From the NCBI GenBank assembly GCA_002400415.1, contig DGQP01000005.1, positions 682,372 through 746,371 on the forward strand: DNA of 64,000 nucleotides, in the 5' to 3' direction. This document shows, in pieces, positions 51,299 through 59,544 of the stretch (the first letter of the stretch is position 1; each line of letters begins with the position of its first letter). Below the pieces are notes generated by a model that was given only the letters and a program-made list of their open reading frames with translations, was not told the DNA's origin and searched no databases. The position numbers were made by a program, and so were the translations under genes. This stretch comes from Chitinophagaceae bacterium UBA4411 (GTDB taxonomy: Bacteria; Bacteroidota; Bacteroidia; Chitinophagales; Chitinophagaceae).

Positions 51299-52588
51299 AT
51301 GAAAACTATGTTTATGAGAAAATATTTTTCATTGCTGCCGGTGACTGTCATGTTACTGTCTTTCATGGCTATCATTTTGCCAGCCTGTGTAAAAGATAAA
51401 TGTACCAGCCGCTATTCCTACTGGGAACCAGTCTACAGAACAAAAGCAGAAGTGAGGGCAAACATTAAGAATAATACGGCCAAAGAAATTGAAAGACCTG
51501 GTAAGATCTATATCCGCGGCAATTATATTTTCCTGAATGAAGTGGATAAAGGAGTTCATATCATTGACAACAGTAACCCGTCTGCACCCCGGCAGGTATC
51601 ATTTGTTGATATTCCCGGCAATCTTGATATGGCGGTAAAAGGAAATATACTGTATGCTGATTTTTATACAGACCTGGTGGCAATTGATATCAGCAACCCG
51701 CAATCTGTAACGGTTAAAAAGTTTACCGAGAATGTTTTTCCTGAAAGAGTATGGGGTAACGGATTTTCTCCCAATCCCAATATGGTGATTGCTGACTGGA
51801 TCAAAAAAGATACCGTGGTACCGGTGGATTGCGGTGGTGGCGGTTTTTTTGGACGTGAGCCATTAAAGTCAGCCGATGTTTTATTTCTTTCCAATTCATC
51901 AGGTGTGGGGGCTAACAGTTCTGCTGCTTCTCCGCAGGGTATCGGCGGATCCATGGCAAGGTTCACGATTGTGAATGATTATATGTACGCTGTTTCCAAT
52001 ACTGCATTGAATGTGGTTTACATCAGCAACCCGGCTGATCCTGTTTTCAATAACAGGGTTAATATCGGCTGGGGAATTGAAACAATCTATCCTTTCAATA
52101 ACCGCCTGTTCATTGGTTCTAATTCCGGGATGTTTGTATACGATATTACAAATCCAACAGCACCGGCACAGCTGAGCAATTTTACGCATGCCCGCAGTTG
52201 TGACCCGGTAATTGCAGATAACAACTATGCATTTGTAACGCTGCGTTCAGGTACTGCCTGCCAGGGTTTCACCAACCAATTGGATGTCCTGGACATCAGT
52301 AATATCAATAGCCCTGTTCTGAAGAAAACATACCCGATGAGCAACCCGCATGGTTTATCAAAAGACGGGAACACACTGATTATTTGTGATGGAAAAGAGG
52401 GGTTGAAATTTTACAATGCTGCTGATGTGAATGATCTGAAATTACTGACCACCATCAGCAGTGGTGAAACCTTTGATGTGATTGCGATGAACGGATGGGC
52501 ATTGGTGGTGGCAGATGATGGTTTGTACCAGTACGATTACAGCTCATTAAATAATATCCGCCTGTTAAGTAAACTGGTTGTAAAATAA
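51299..52588 (+). CDS. LVIVD-repeat lipoprotein
   Basis: A 429-residue exported lipoprotein (ATG 51299; ATGs at 51308 and 51314 also possible). The leader KYFSLLPVTVMLLSFMAIILPAC ends in a lipobox, Cys30. The mature part consists of beta-propeller-like repeats of LVIVD type: GVHIIDNSNPSAPRQVSFVDIPGN, LVAIDISNPQSV, GMFVYDITNPTAPAQLSNF, LDVLDISNINSPVLKKTYPM. LVIVD proteins form propellers at the cell surface, but their binding partners are unknown. It is 40 bases behind the anti-sigma-like gene, so it is probably in the same transcript and a candidate target of the sigma factor. Confidence 0.88.
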   Translation: MKTMFMRKYFSLLPVTVMLLSFMAIILPACVKDKCTSRYSYWEPVYRTKAEVRANIKNNTAKEIERPGKIYIRGNYIFLNEVDKGVHIIDNSNPSAPRQVSFVDIPGNLDMAVKGNILYADFYTDLVAIDISNPQSVTVKKFTENVFPERVWGNGFSPNPNMVIADWIKKDTVVPVDCGGGGFFGREPLKSADVLFLSNSSGVGANSSAASPQGIGGSMARFTIVNDYMYAVSNTALNVVYISNPADPVFNNRVNIGWGIETIYPFNNRLFIGSNSGMFVYDITNPTAPAQLSNFTHARSCDPVIADNNYAFVTLRSGTACQGFTNQLDVLDISNINSPVLKKTYPMSNPHGLSKDGNTLIICDGKEGLKFYNAADVNDLKLLTTISSGETFDVIAMNGWALVVADDGLYQYDYSSLNNIRLLSKLVVK

Positions 52589-52594
52589 AAACAT

Positions 52595-53167
52595 ATGAAG
52601 AACCGGATATTGTTAGTAATAGGCCTTGTTACTGCTATTGGTCTGCAGGCGCAAAAGGCAGTAACAAAAAAATACAGCTTTCACTCTATCAACAGTATCG
52701 GAGTGGCCAACGGTAATAACGGTGCCGGCGCGGTTTTGCAAACAGTGAATGGTTTCCGTAACGGACCCCTGTTTGCGGGAATTGGTCTGGGGCTTGATTA
52801 TTACCAGTACCGCACTGTTCCTTTATTTGCAGATATCCGGTATGATTTCGGAAAAAAGAAAAACAAACTATTTGCCTATACTGATGCCGGCATCAACTTC
52901 AGCTGGGTGCCCCGGAGCGTCAATGATGAGGTGGGAATATGGTGGGGCAATCCCGGTGATTTCTCCAATGGTATGTATGCAGATGCGGGAATAGGTTTGA
53001 ATACAGCATTTAAGAATGGTAATGCGCTTGTTTTATCATTGGGGTATTCAAGAAAAACGATGAAAGAGTCTTTTACGTATACGGACTGGAGAACCGGGCA
53101 ACCACAAACAGATGTGAATACTTACCGGTTCAACCGTATCATGATAAAATTAGGGTTCAGTTTCTGA
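52595..53167 (+). CDS. Small outer-membrane beta-barrel-like protein
   Basis: A 190-residue exported protein. A signal peptide (RILLVIGLVTAIGLQAQ) leads into alternating beta strands (FAGIGLGLDYYQYRTVPLFADIRYDFGKKKNKLFAYTDAGINFSWV, MYADAGIGLNTAFKNGNALVLSLGYSRK) and ends in FNRIMIKLGFSF, with a terminal aromatic residue typical of outer-membrane barrels. No specific family. It is spaced six bases from the LVIVD gene and ends the putative sigma-factor operon before a terminator. Confidence 0.75.
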   Translation: MKNRILLVIGLVTAIGLQAQKAVTKKYSFHSINSIGVANGNNGAGAVLQTVNGFRNGPLFAGIGLGLDYYQYRTVPLFADIRYDFGKKKNKLFAYTDAGINFSWVPRSVNDEVGIWWGNPGDFSNGMYADAGIGLNTAFKNGNALVLSLGYSRKTMKESFTYTDWRTGQPQTDVNTYRFNRIMIKLGFSF

Positions 53168-53191
53168 TCCGTGACGCCTGTGTGTGGTTAG

Positions 53192-53240
53192 TGGCCATGC
53201 CTGTACGCATCTTATCCTTTCGTACAGCATGGCCTTTTTT
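53192..53240. terminator. Terminator between the barrel gene and queG
   Basis: GGCCATGC(C)TGTACG and CGTACAGCATGGCC, a 14-bp stem with one bulged C, then TTTTTTATTTT. It lies between two convergent genes and can serve both. Confidence 0.85.
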
Positions 53241-54174
53241 ATTTTCCTTCTTGTACGAATTTCAGGTTGCGTTGAATGCCCCTGAATTTTGTACGCTTCA
53301 AAGGAGAATGGGCAAACAGCTTTTTAAAACTTTCTTCTGTCATTGATTCCCAGCCAGCGGCTGATAAATTCAGAATTTCAGGCACAGGAGTAAAGGCCGG
53401 TTCCTGATGGGGCTGACTGAAACGGTTCCAGGGGCAAACATCCTGGCAGGTATCACAGCCAAATATCCAATTATCAAATTTTCCTTTCATCTCACCTGGT
53501 ATCAGTTGTTCTTTTAATTCAATGGTGAAATAGGAAATACATTTACTCCCATCCACTACTTTACCGGGTAATATGGCGTTTGTCGGACAGGCATCAATAC
53601 AGCGGGTGCAGGTGCCGCAAAAATCTCTGGCATAAGGATCGTCATAATCCAGTTCAATATCTGTGATCAGTGTGGCAATAAAGTAAAAGGAGCCGCTTTG
53701 TTTATTAATAAGGTTGCCGTTTTTGCCAATCCATCCCAGGCCACTCCGCAATGCCCAGCTCCTTTCCAGTACGGGGGCTGAATCCACGAAACCTCTTCCG
53801 CTGATCTCCCCGGTATGTTCTCTCACCTGCTGCAACAAGAGGCGGAGTTTTTCCCGGATCACTTCATGGTAATCATTGCCATAGGCATAACTGGAAATAC
53901 CCGGAGTGCCTGGTTCTTGTTGTTGGGAAGGGTAATAATTTTTTAATAAAGTAATGACGGATTTGGCGCCCGGAACCAGCCTGGAAGGATCAACGCGGAG
54001 ATCAAAATAGTTTTCCATGTAGTGCATGGTGCCCTGCATGCCTTTGTGCAGCCACTGTTCCAGCCGGCGGGCATCCTCATCAAGCCGAACGGCCCGGGCA
54101 ATACCACAATGATCAAAACCCAGCGAAGCCGCTGTTTTTTTAATAAAAACTGTATTTTTTTCCTGATTTCTCAC
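53239..54174 (-). CDS. queG: Epoxyqueuosine reductase
   Basis: A 311-residue cytoplasmic cobalamin and iron-sulfur enzyme that reduces epoxyqueuosine to queuosine in tRNA anticodons. The N-terminal cobalamin-binding part is DUF1730-like (LGFDHCGIARAVRLDEDARRLEQWLHKGMQGTMHYMENYFDLRVDPSRLVPGAKSVI); the two 4Fe-4S sites are CGTCTRCIDACPTNAI and FGCDTCQDVCPWNRFSQ. FVDSAPVLERSWALRSGLGWIGKN is another family mark. The C-terminal HEAT-repeat part of longer QueG is absent, as usual in Bacteroidota. It is single and divergent from the DUF3857 gene. Confidence 0.95.
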   Translation of the reverse strand: MRNQEKNTVFIKKTAASLGFDHCGIARAVRLDEDARRLEQWLHKGMQGTMHYMENYFDLRVDPSRLVPGAKSVITLLKNYYPSQQQEPGTPGISSYAYGNDYHEVIREKLRLLLQQVREHTGEISGRGFVDSAPVLERSWALRSGLGWIGKNGNLINKQSGSFYFIATLITDIELDYDDPYARDFCGTCTRCIDACPTNAILPGKVVDGSKCISYFTIELKEQLIPGEMKGKFDNWIFGCDTCQDVCPWNRFSQPHQEPAFTPVPEILNLSAAGWESMTEESFKKLFAHSPLKRTKFRGIQRNLKFVQEGK

Positions 54175-54296
54175 CCGGGATCCGTCTTTTTTAACTCAGT
54201 TACAACAATGACCTGCATCAGGCAGCAATTTGGCTTTTTTTGTGTAAAATTGAGCTGTCCCTGCCCATGTAATTTTTTTATTATAAACCACCCACT

Positions 54297-56309
54297 ATGA
54301 AATATCGGGAATTCCTTTTGGCACTCTGCCTTTCTGTGCTACTTCTGCCCGCTACTGCACAGGATAAATCCAAAGCAAAATTCGGTAATGTTACAGCTGC
54401 TGATTTCGCCACGAAAGTATATAGCATCGATAGTAATGCCAATGCCGTGGTGATCGCAGACATAGGTTCCAGCAGCATTGATGGTAATTCCAAGGGATGG
54501 TTTTCCCTGGTATATAAACGATTCAGGCGGGTGCATATCCTGAATAAGAATGCCTACGACATGGCCAATATATCCATTCCCCTGTATGCGGAAGGCAACA
54601 TGGAAGAGCAACTTGAAAAAGTAAAAGCCATAACCTATAACCTGGAAGACGGCAAAGTGGTGGAAACGAAGCTGGACACCAGAGAAGGGATTTTCAAAGA
54701 CAAGCTGAACAAGAACCTGGTGGTTAAGAAATTCACCTTCCCGAATGTGAAGGAAGGAAGTATCATTGAATATGAATACACCATTGTTTCTGATTATTTA
54801 CGGAACCTGCAACCCTGGGAATTCCAGGGCTCTTATCCAAGATTATGGAGTGAGTATAATCTCAGCCTGCCCTCTTTCTTTAATTATGTATTCCTGACCC
54901 AGGGCTACCTGAGTTATGATATCAATACCCGGAAAAGCGGAACCACTATTTATAATGTTATTGCTTCTGAAGGAGTGGAACGTTCAGAACGATATAAGAT
55001 TGATGCGAATATTACCGATTACCGGTGGGTAATTAAAGACGTACCCGCCCTGAAAGAAGAAAGTTTTACCACCACGGTGAATAATTATATTTCCAAGATT
55101 GAATTTCAATTATCAGAATACAGGCCGCCACTCCAATACCGGAGTTTTCTCGGCACCTGGGCCAAGCTTTCCGAAGACCTGATGAGTTCAGAATTCTTTG
55201 GAGAATCGCTGACAAAAGATAACAAGTGGCTGGATGATATTACAGATCCGCTGGTAAAAGGAACGGCAAATAAACTGGAAAAAGCAAGAAATATCTATGC
55301 CTGGGTCCGGGACAATATTACCTGCACCGATCATGAAGACGTGGATATGAACCAGGGGCTGAAGAATATTATTAAGACGAAGAACGGTTCAGTTTCAGAA
55401 GTTAACCTGTTGCTGGCTGCCATGCTTCGTCATGAGGATATTGAGACCGACCCTGTATTGCTGAGTACGAGATCACACGGGTTTATATACCCGTTATACC
55501 CGTTAATGAGCCGTTTCAATTATGTAGTTTGTAAAACCAGTATTGACGGGAAAGAATATTTCCTGGATGCCAGTGAGCCAAGATTGGGTTTCGGTACGCT
55601 GCCGGTGCGTTGTTATAACGGGACGGCCCGTGTTATTAATAAAATCGGGACAGCGGTGGAATTGATTGCCGATTCATTAACCGAGAAAAAAAGCAGCACG
55701 GTGTTTATCATCAATGATGAAAAGGGAAATATGGTGGGTAGTATGCAACAGTCCCCCGGAAAATATGAATCATTTTCTTTGCGGAACCGGATAAAAGAAA
55801 AAGGGAAGGAAGAATTGATAAAAGAGATCAAACGGGATTTTGGACTGGCCATCGAGATTAATAACCCAAGGTTTGATTCGCTGGATAAGTATGAAGAGAA
55901 CCTGGGGATCAGTTATGATTTTGATATTAAAGAAGAAAAAGAGGATATTATTTACCTGAACCCGATGTTTGGGGAAGGATACAAGGATAATCCCTTTAAA
56001 TCAGCAGAACGGCATTACCCGGTTGAGATGCCGTATACGATTGACGAAACCTATAACCTGCAACTGGAAGTTCCGGAGGGATACATGGTGGATGAATTAC
56101 CCAAACAGGTGATGGTGAAAATGAATGAACAGGGTGATGGCCTGTTTGAATACCGGATCACCCAATCGGGTACGGGTATTTCTATGCGTTCAAGATTGCA
56201 GATCAAACGGGCCCAGTTCATACCGGAAGAGTACGAGATGCTGCGGGAATTTTTTGCGTTTGTAGTAAAAAAGCATGGAGAACAGATCGTTTTCAAAAAG
56301 AAAAAATAA
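54297..56309 (+). CDS. DUF3857 / transglutaminase-like secreted protein, probably catalytically inactive
   Basis: A 670-residue exported protein. A signal peptide (REFLLALCLSVLLLPATAQD) is followed by a DUF3857 domain (about 60-250: VYSIDSNANAVVIADIGSSSI, SIIEYEYTIVSDYLRNLQPWEFQGSYPRLWSEYNLSLPSFF), a transglutaminase-like core (about 320-440) and a beta-rich C-terminal part. At the place of the active-site cysteine it has NGSVSEVNLLLAAML (363-377), with Ser/Val rather than Cys, and Tyr409 stands where the histidine should be (FNYVV). It is followed after three bases by a paralogue that keeps both residues. Function of this envelope family is unknown. Confidence 0.85.
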   Translation: MKYREFLLALCLSVLLLPATAQDKSKAKFGNVTAADFATKVYSIDSNANAVVIADIGSSSIDGNSKGWFSLVYKRFRRVHILNKNAYDMANISIPLYAEGNMEEQLEKVKAITYNLEDGKVVETKLDTREGIFKDKLNKNLVVKKFTFPNVKEGSIIEYEYTIVSDYLRNLQPWEFQGSYPRLWSEYNLSLPSFFNYVFLTQGYLSYDINTRKSGTTIYNVIASEGVERSERYKIDANITDYRWVIKDVPALKEESFTTTVNNYISKIEFQLSEYRPPLQYRSFLGTWAKLSEDLMSSEFFGESLTKDNKWLDDITDPLVKGTANKLEKARNIYAWVRDNITCTDHEDVDMNQGLKNIIKTKNGSVSEVNLLLAAMLRHEDIETDPVLLSTRSHGFIYPLYPLMSRFNYVVCKTSIDGKEYFLDASEPRLGFGTLPVRCYNGTARVINKIGTAVELIADSLTEKKSSTVFIINDEKGNMVGSMQQSPGKYESFSLRNRIKEKGKEELIKEIKRDFGLAIEINNPRFDSLDKYEENLGISYDFDIKEEKEDIIYLNPMFGEGYKDNPFKSAERHYPVEMPYTIDETYNLQLEVPEGYMVDELPKQVMVKMNEQGDGLFEYRITQSGTGISMRSRLQIKRAQFIPEEYEMLREFFAFVVKKHGEQIVFKKKK

Positions 56310-56312
56310 TGT

Positions 56313-58238
56313 ATGCGGAAATGGATGATTGTTTTTGCCGGTGTCTTTGCAACTGTTGCTGCTCTTGCACAGGAGCCCTATGCTGTTTCTTCTATCCCCG
56401 CGGCATTGCTTAAAAATGCCAGCGTGGTAAAAAGGATGGAAGATATACGTTATGATATTTCCGAAGGGAATAAAGCAAAATATTTTTATAAAGCCGCCTA
56501 TACCATCCTGAATGAGCAGGGCGACCGCTGGGGCGGATTTGGTGAAGGCTATGATAAACTGCGCAGTATTGAATCTTTTGAAGGAACACTCTTTGATGCG
56601 GCCGGAAAAAAAATAAGAAGCCTGAAGAAAAGTGAGATCAGGGATGTGAGCGGCAGTGATGATAACCTGGCCGATGATAACCGGGTGAAATGGCACAGCT
56701 TCTTTAACAAGACCTATCCCTATACAGTCGAGTATGAAGTGGAGCTTCGTTACAAGGGTACTATGTTTCTCCGTGACTGGATACCGCAGGAAAGAACTAT
56801 TATGGCTGTGCAGCAAAGCCGCCTTGCTATTACCATACCTGCCAGTAACCCGCTGCATTATAAAATGTTCAACTATAAAGGAGAGCCGGTGATCACGGAT
56901 GATAAAACGGATAAGATATATATCTGGGAGATCAGGGAATTGCCTGCGGTGGAACAGGAATACGGAGCCCCTGCCTGGCATGAACTGACCACCAGTGTTT
57001 TCCTGGCTACGGAGAAATTTGTACTGGATGACTATGAAGGCAGCAATGCCAGCTGGAAGGACTTTGGCCGTTTTGTATATGATCTTACGAGGGGCAGGGA
57101 TATATTGCCTGATGAGGTAAAAGCAAAAGTGCACCAGCTGACCGATGGTATTAAAGACGAAAACGAAAAAGTGAAAGTGCTGTATGAATACATGCAGCAG
57201 AATACGAGGTATATCAGCATTCAGCTGGGTGTTGGTGGCTGGCAGCCCTTTGATGCAAAATATGTGGCTTCCAAACGATATGGTGATTGTAAGGCACTGA
57301 GTAATTATATGTATGCGTTACTGAAAGAAGCCGGTATCCGTTCTGTCTATACGGTCATCAGGGCCGGCGGGAATGATGATTACCTGCTGATTGATCTTCC
57401 CAGTTCCCAGTTCAATCATGCAGTACTTTTTGTGCCGCAGGGAAAAGATACCACCTGGCTGGAATGCACCAGCCAGACCAAAGCAGCCGGTTACTTTGGA
57501 GGAGGAACCAGCAACCGCTATGCTGTTGCTGTGGATGAGAACGGGGGCTCCCTTGTGCGAACACCGAGGTATGACCTCAATGACAATCTGCAGGTCCGGC
57601 ATATTGAAGCTACTATTGACGAAGAAGGGTTTCTGGATGCAATTGTTAAAACTAATTACAGGGCCGAGCAGCAGGACCGGCTGCATTCTATTATCAATGG
57701 TCTGTCAAAAGACAAACTGATGGAATTCCTGAAGGAGGATATTGAACTGGCCACTTATGATGTAAAGAGCTTTAACTATAAGGAACAAAAAAGTAAACTG
57801 CCGGAGATCGATGAAACACTGGACCTGGTGGCCAGCAATTACGCCACGGTCAGCGGCAAACGGTTTTTTGTAATTCCCAACATCTTTACCCGCACTCACC
57901 GGAAATTAAAACCGGTTGAAAAAAGAACGTATGACCTGGTGCTTGATTTTGAATTTAAAGATGTGGATACTGCCACGATCAAAATCCCCGCGGGGTATAC
58001 GCCCGAATCAGTCCCGGCGGATATAAAGATTGAATCTCCATTCGGAAAATATACCGCATCGGTGAAACTGGCAGGGGATAAGATCAGTTATTTCCGCAGC
58101 TATGAACATTACAGCGGCCGTTTTCCCCCAACTGCTTATAACGAACTTGTGAAATTCTATGAATCGGTCTATAAAGCTGACCGCAGCAAACTGGTATTCG
58201 TAAAAAATGAATCTGCCCCGGCATTGAAAGGGTTTTGA
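56313..58238 (+). CDS. DUF3857 / transglutaminase-like secreted protein, catalytic residues intact
   Basis: A 641-residue exported protein with signal peptide (WMIVFAGVFATVAALAQE), DUF3857 domain (YDISEGNKAKYFYKAAYTILNEQGDRWGGFGEGYDKLRSIESFEGTLF... ) and a transglutaminase-like core with KRYGDCKALSNYMYALLKEAGI (Cys326) and SSQFNHAVLFV (His369), then LECTSQTKAAGYFGGG. C-terminal part is beta-rich. The intact Cys-His pair suggests cysteine-protease or crosslinking activity in the periplasm; the actual reaction is unknown. It lies three bases behind its paralogue, so both should be made together. The stop is directly adjacent to the convergent channel-like gene (58239). Confidence 0.88.
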   Translation: MRKWMIVFAGVFATVAALAQEPYAVSSIPAALLKNASVVKRMEDIRYDISEGNKAKYFYKAAYTILNEQGDRWGGFGEGYDKLRSIESFEGTLFDAAGKKIRSLKKSEIRDVSGSDDNLADDNRVKWHSFFNKTYPYTVEYEVELRYKGTMFLRDWIPQERTIMAVQQSRLAITIPASNPLHYKMFNYKGEPVITDDKTDKIYIWEIRELPAVEQEYGAPAWHELTTSVFLATEKFVLDDYEGSNASWKDFGRFVYDLTRGRDILPDEVKAKVHQLTDGIKDENEKVKVLYEYMQQNTRYISIQLGVGGWQPFDAKYVASKRYGDCKALSNYMYALLKEAGIRSVYTVIRAGGNDDYLLIDLPSSQFNHAVLFVPQGKDTTWLECTSQTKAAGYFGGGTSNRYAVAVDENGGSLVRTPRYDLNDNLQVRHIEATIDEEGFLDAIVKTNYRAEQQDRLHSIINGLSKDKLMEFLKEDIELATYDVKSFNYKEQKSKLPEIDETLDLVASNYATVSGKRFFVIPNIFTRTHRKLKPVEKRTYDLVLDFEFKDVDTATIKIPAGYTPESVPADIKIESPFGKYTASVKLAGDKISYFRSYEHYSGRFPPTAYNELVKFYESVYKADRSKLVFVKNESAPALKGF

Positions 58239-58580
58239 TCAATCATCTTCCAGATTCAGCCGGTGAAACAAGCGGTGTACTGCCGGCGCCAGTATGATAC
58301 CTACATTCGTGATAAAGACCACGCCGCTGAATAAGGCATAGAGGGAGGAAAACCATTTACCGCTTACGGTGGTGATTTCCACCACGGGCCCCATACCACT
58401 TAAAATCATCGAAGCATTGTGCAGTGCATCCAGCCAGGGAATATTGGCTGTATAATGATATCCAAGGATGCCAATGACGAGACAGATAAGAATGATCACA
58501 GAAGCTATCAGCAGGTTACGGAGCACCCGCTGGTAAAAAACGGTTACCGGTACTAAAGGATCTGACTTGTGTTCGTACAT
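58239..58580 (-). CDS. Small two-helix channel-like membrane protein
   Basis: A 113-residue inner-membrane protein with two strong helices (LLIASVIILICLVIGILGYHY and LYALFSGVVFITNVGIILAPAVHRLFHRL) around a loop, WLDALHNASMILSGMGPVVEITTVSGKWFSS. The helix-loop-helix size and position resemble the pore module of two-helix potassium channels, but the loop reads SGMGPV instead of a TVGYG selectivity filter. Short basic tail. Channel activity is unproven. ATG 58580 is used (58610 would cross a hairpin). Converges with the DUF3857 gene without a gap, and starts three bases from the T tract of the hairpin that ends the gene before it. Confidence 0.75.
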   Translation of the reverse strand: MYEHKSDPLVPVTVFYQRVLRNLLIASVIILICLVIGILGYHYTANIPWLDALHNASMILSGMGPVVEITTVSGKWFSSLYALFSGVVFITNVGIILAPAVHRLFHRLNLEDD

Positions 58581-58582
58581 AA

Positions 58583-58619
58583 AAAAAGATTGGTACGCTG
58601 AAGTTACCAATCCTTTTTA
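58583..58619 (-). terminator. Terminator behind the DUF6263 gene
   Basis: GATTGGTA and TACCAATC arms (58588-58595, 58604-58611) with A and T runs on both sides. On the minus strand the T tract ends directly before the ATG of the channel-like gene at 58580, so it either separates the two genes or acts as a leader attenuator. Confidence 0.72.
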
Positions 58620-58652
58620 CCCTTTGCAATAAAGTCTTATGCCGGGGTGAAT

Positions 58653-59489
58653 TTATTTATCCGGCGATACTTTCACATTGATGACCGTTTTGCCGGTGGC
58701 AGGGATGCTCATACCTCCCGCTTCGATCGTGGTGCTGCTCTCAACCGTGCTTGATTTTAACAGGACAAGGCCTGTTTTGATATCTACATAAAGATCAGAC
58801 TTTACATTGTTATTACTGTAGCTGTTCATTTCCATACCCATTTGTTCCAGCACAGCATTGATAACCTGGGTGCCGGCGTAAGAAATGGTGGCGAGCCCGT
58901 TCTCAATAGCTTTAACAGTATAGGTTCCGGAATCACGGGAATCATATTTTTCTTTCTTCACTGTAAAAGTATCCGTAAAACTATCGCCTGCTTTCAGTTC
59001 CTTACCGATAAGGGCAGGAATAAACAGGTCTGTAGTTACCGTTGCAGTAGTTCCGCCTGTAAGCGCTGACTGTGTGCTGCTGGCTTCCTGGTCCTGTTTG
59101 GTGATTACTCCTTTATCATCCAGTTGCAGGGTATTCGGTTTATTAAGCAGAGGTGAAAGTATATCTGCCAGCGGGCCTGCATTATCCGTTTTATCGCTGT
59201 CATAACTCAGGTCCTGGCCCATAGCACTGGCTGTAACAGTCATTTTAGTAACGGTGGACTGCAGGCTGATACCATTCTGCCCGGCAGTCAGTATTTCATA
59301 CAGCATGGTGGATTTGGAATCCGTATTATTTTCCATCGTTTGTCCCATCACTTCCGCTGAACTGTTCTGGTGGGTGGTACTTTCCACTTTGTATTTCTGG
59401 CCTTTTTTCACATCAATCTTTGTCGTTTGTGCTGCTGCAGTCAACGAAATTGCCAGCAAAGCCAGCGAAAGAAACCTGAGTTTTTGCAT
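58653..59489 (-). CDS. DUF6263-type secreted protein
   Basis: A 278-residue exported protein. A signal peptide (LRFLSLALLAISLTAAAQ) is followed by TTKIDVKKGQKYKVESTTHQNSSAEVMGQTMENNTDSKSTMLYEILTAGQNGISLQSTV, typical of the DUF6263 group in Bacteroidota. A repeated beta-strand pattern and late GTYTVKAIENGLATISYAGTQVI suggest a barrel- or lipocalin-like fold. SKATIEAGG-like end (SSTTIEAGGMSIPATGKTVINVKVSPDK). Function unknown. It is single, with a terminator behind it. Confidence 0.82.
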   Translation of the reverse strand: MQKLRFLSLALLAISLTAAAQTTKIDVKKGQKYKVESTTHQNSSAEVMGQTMENNTDSKSTMLYEILTAGQNGISLQSTVTKMTVTASAMGQDLSYDSDKTDNAGPLADILSPLLNKPNTLQLDDKGVITKQDQEASSTQSALTGGTTATVTTDLFIPALIGKELKAGDSFTDTFTVKKEKYDSRDSGTYTVKAIENGLATISYAGTQVINAVLEQMGMEMNSYSNNNVKSDLYVDIKTGLVLLKSSTVESSTTIEAGGMSIPATGKTVINVKVSPDK

Positions 59490-59544
59490 CTATATATGTT
59501 TTTGGTGGCGAAGATAAAATGAATGGACCGGAGTTCCTGTTAAT

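Noticed and set aside
56190..57134. 314-codon minus-strand frame
   Set aside because: Antisense to the two DUF3857 genes, which have clear domains and signal peptides.
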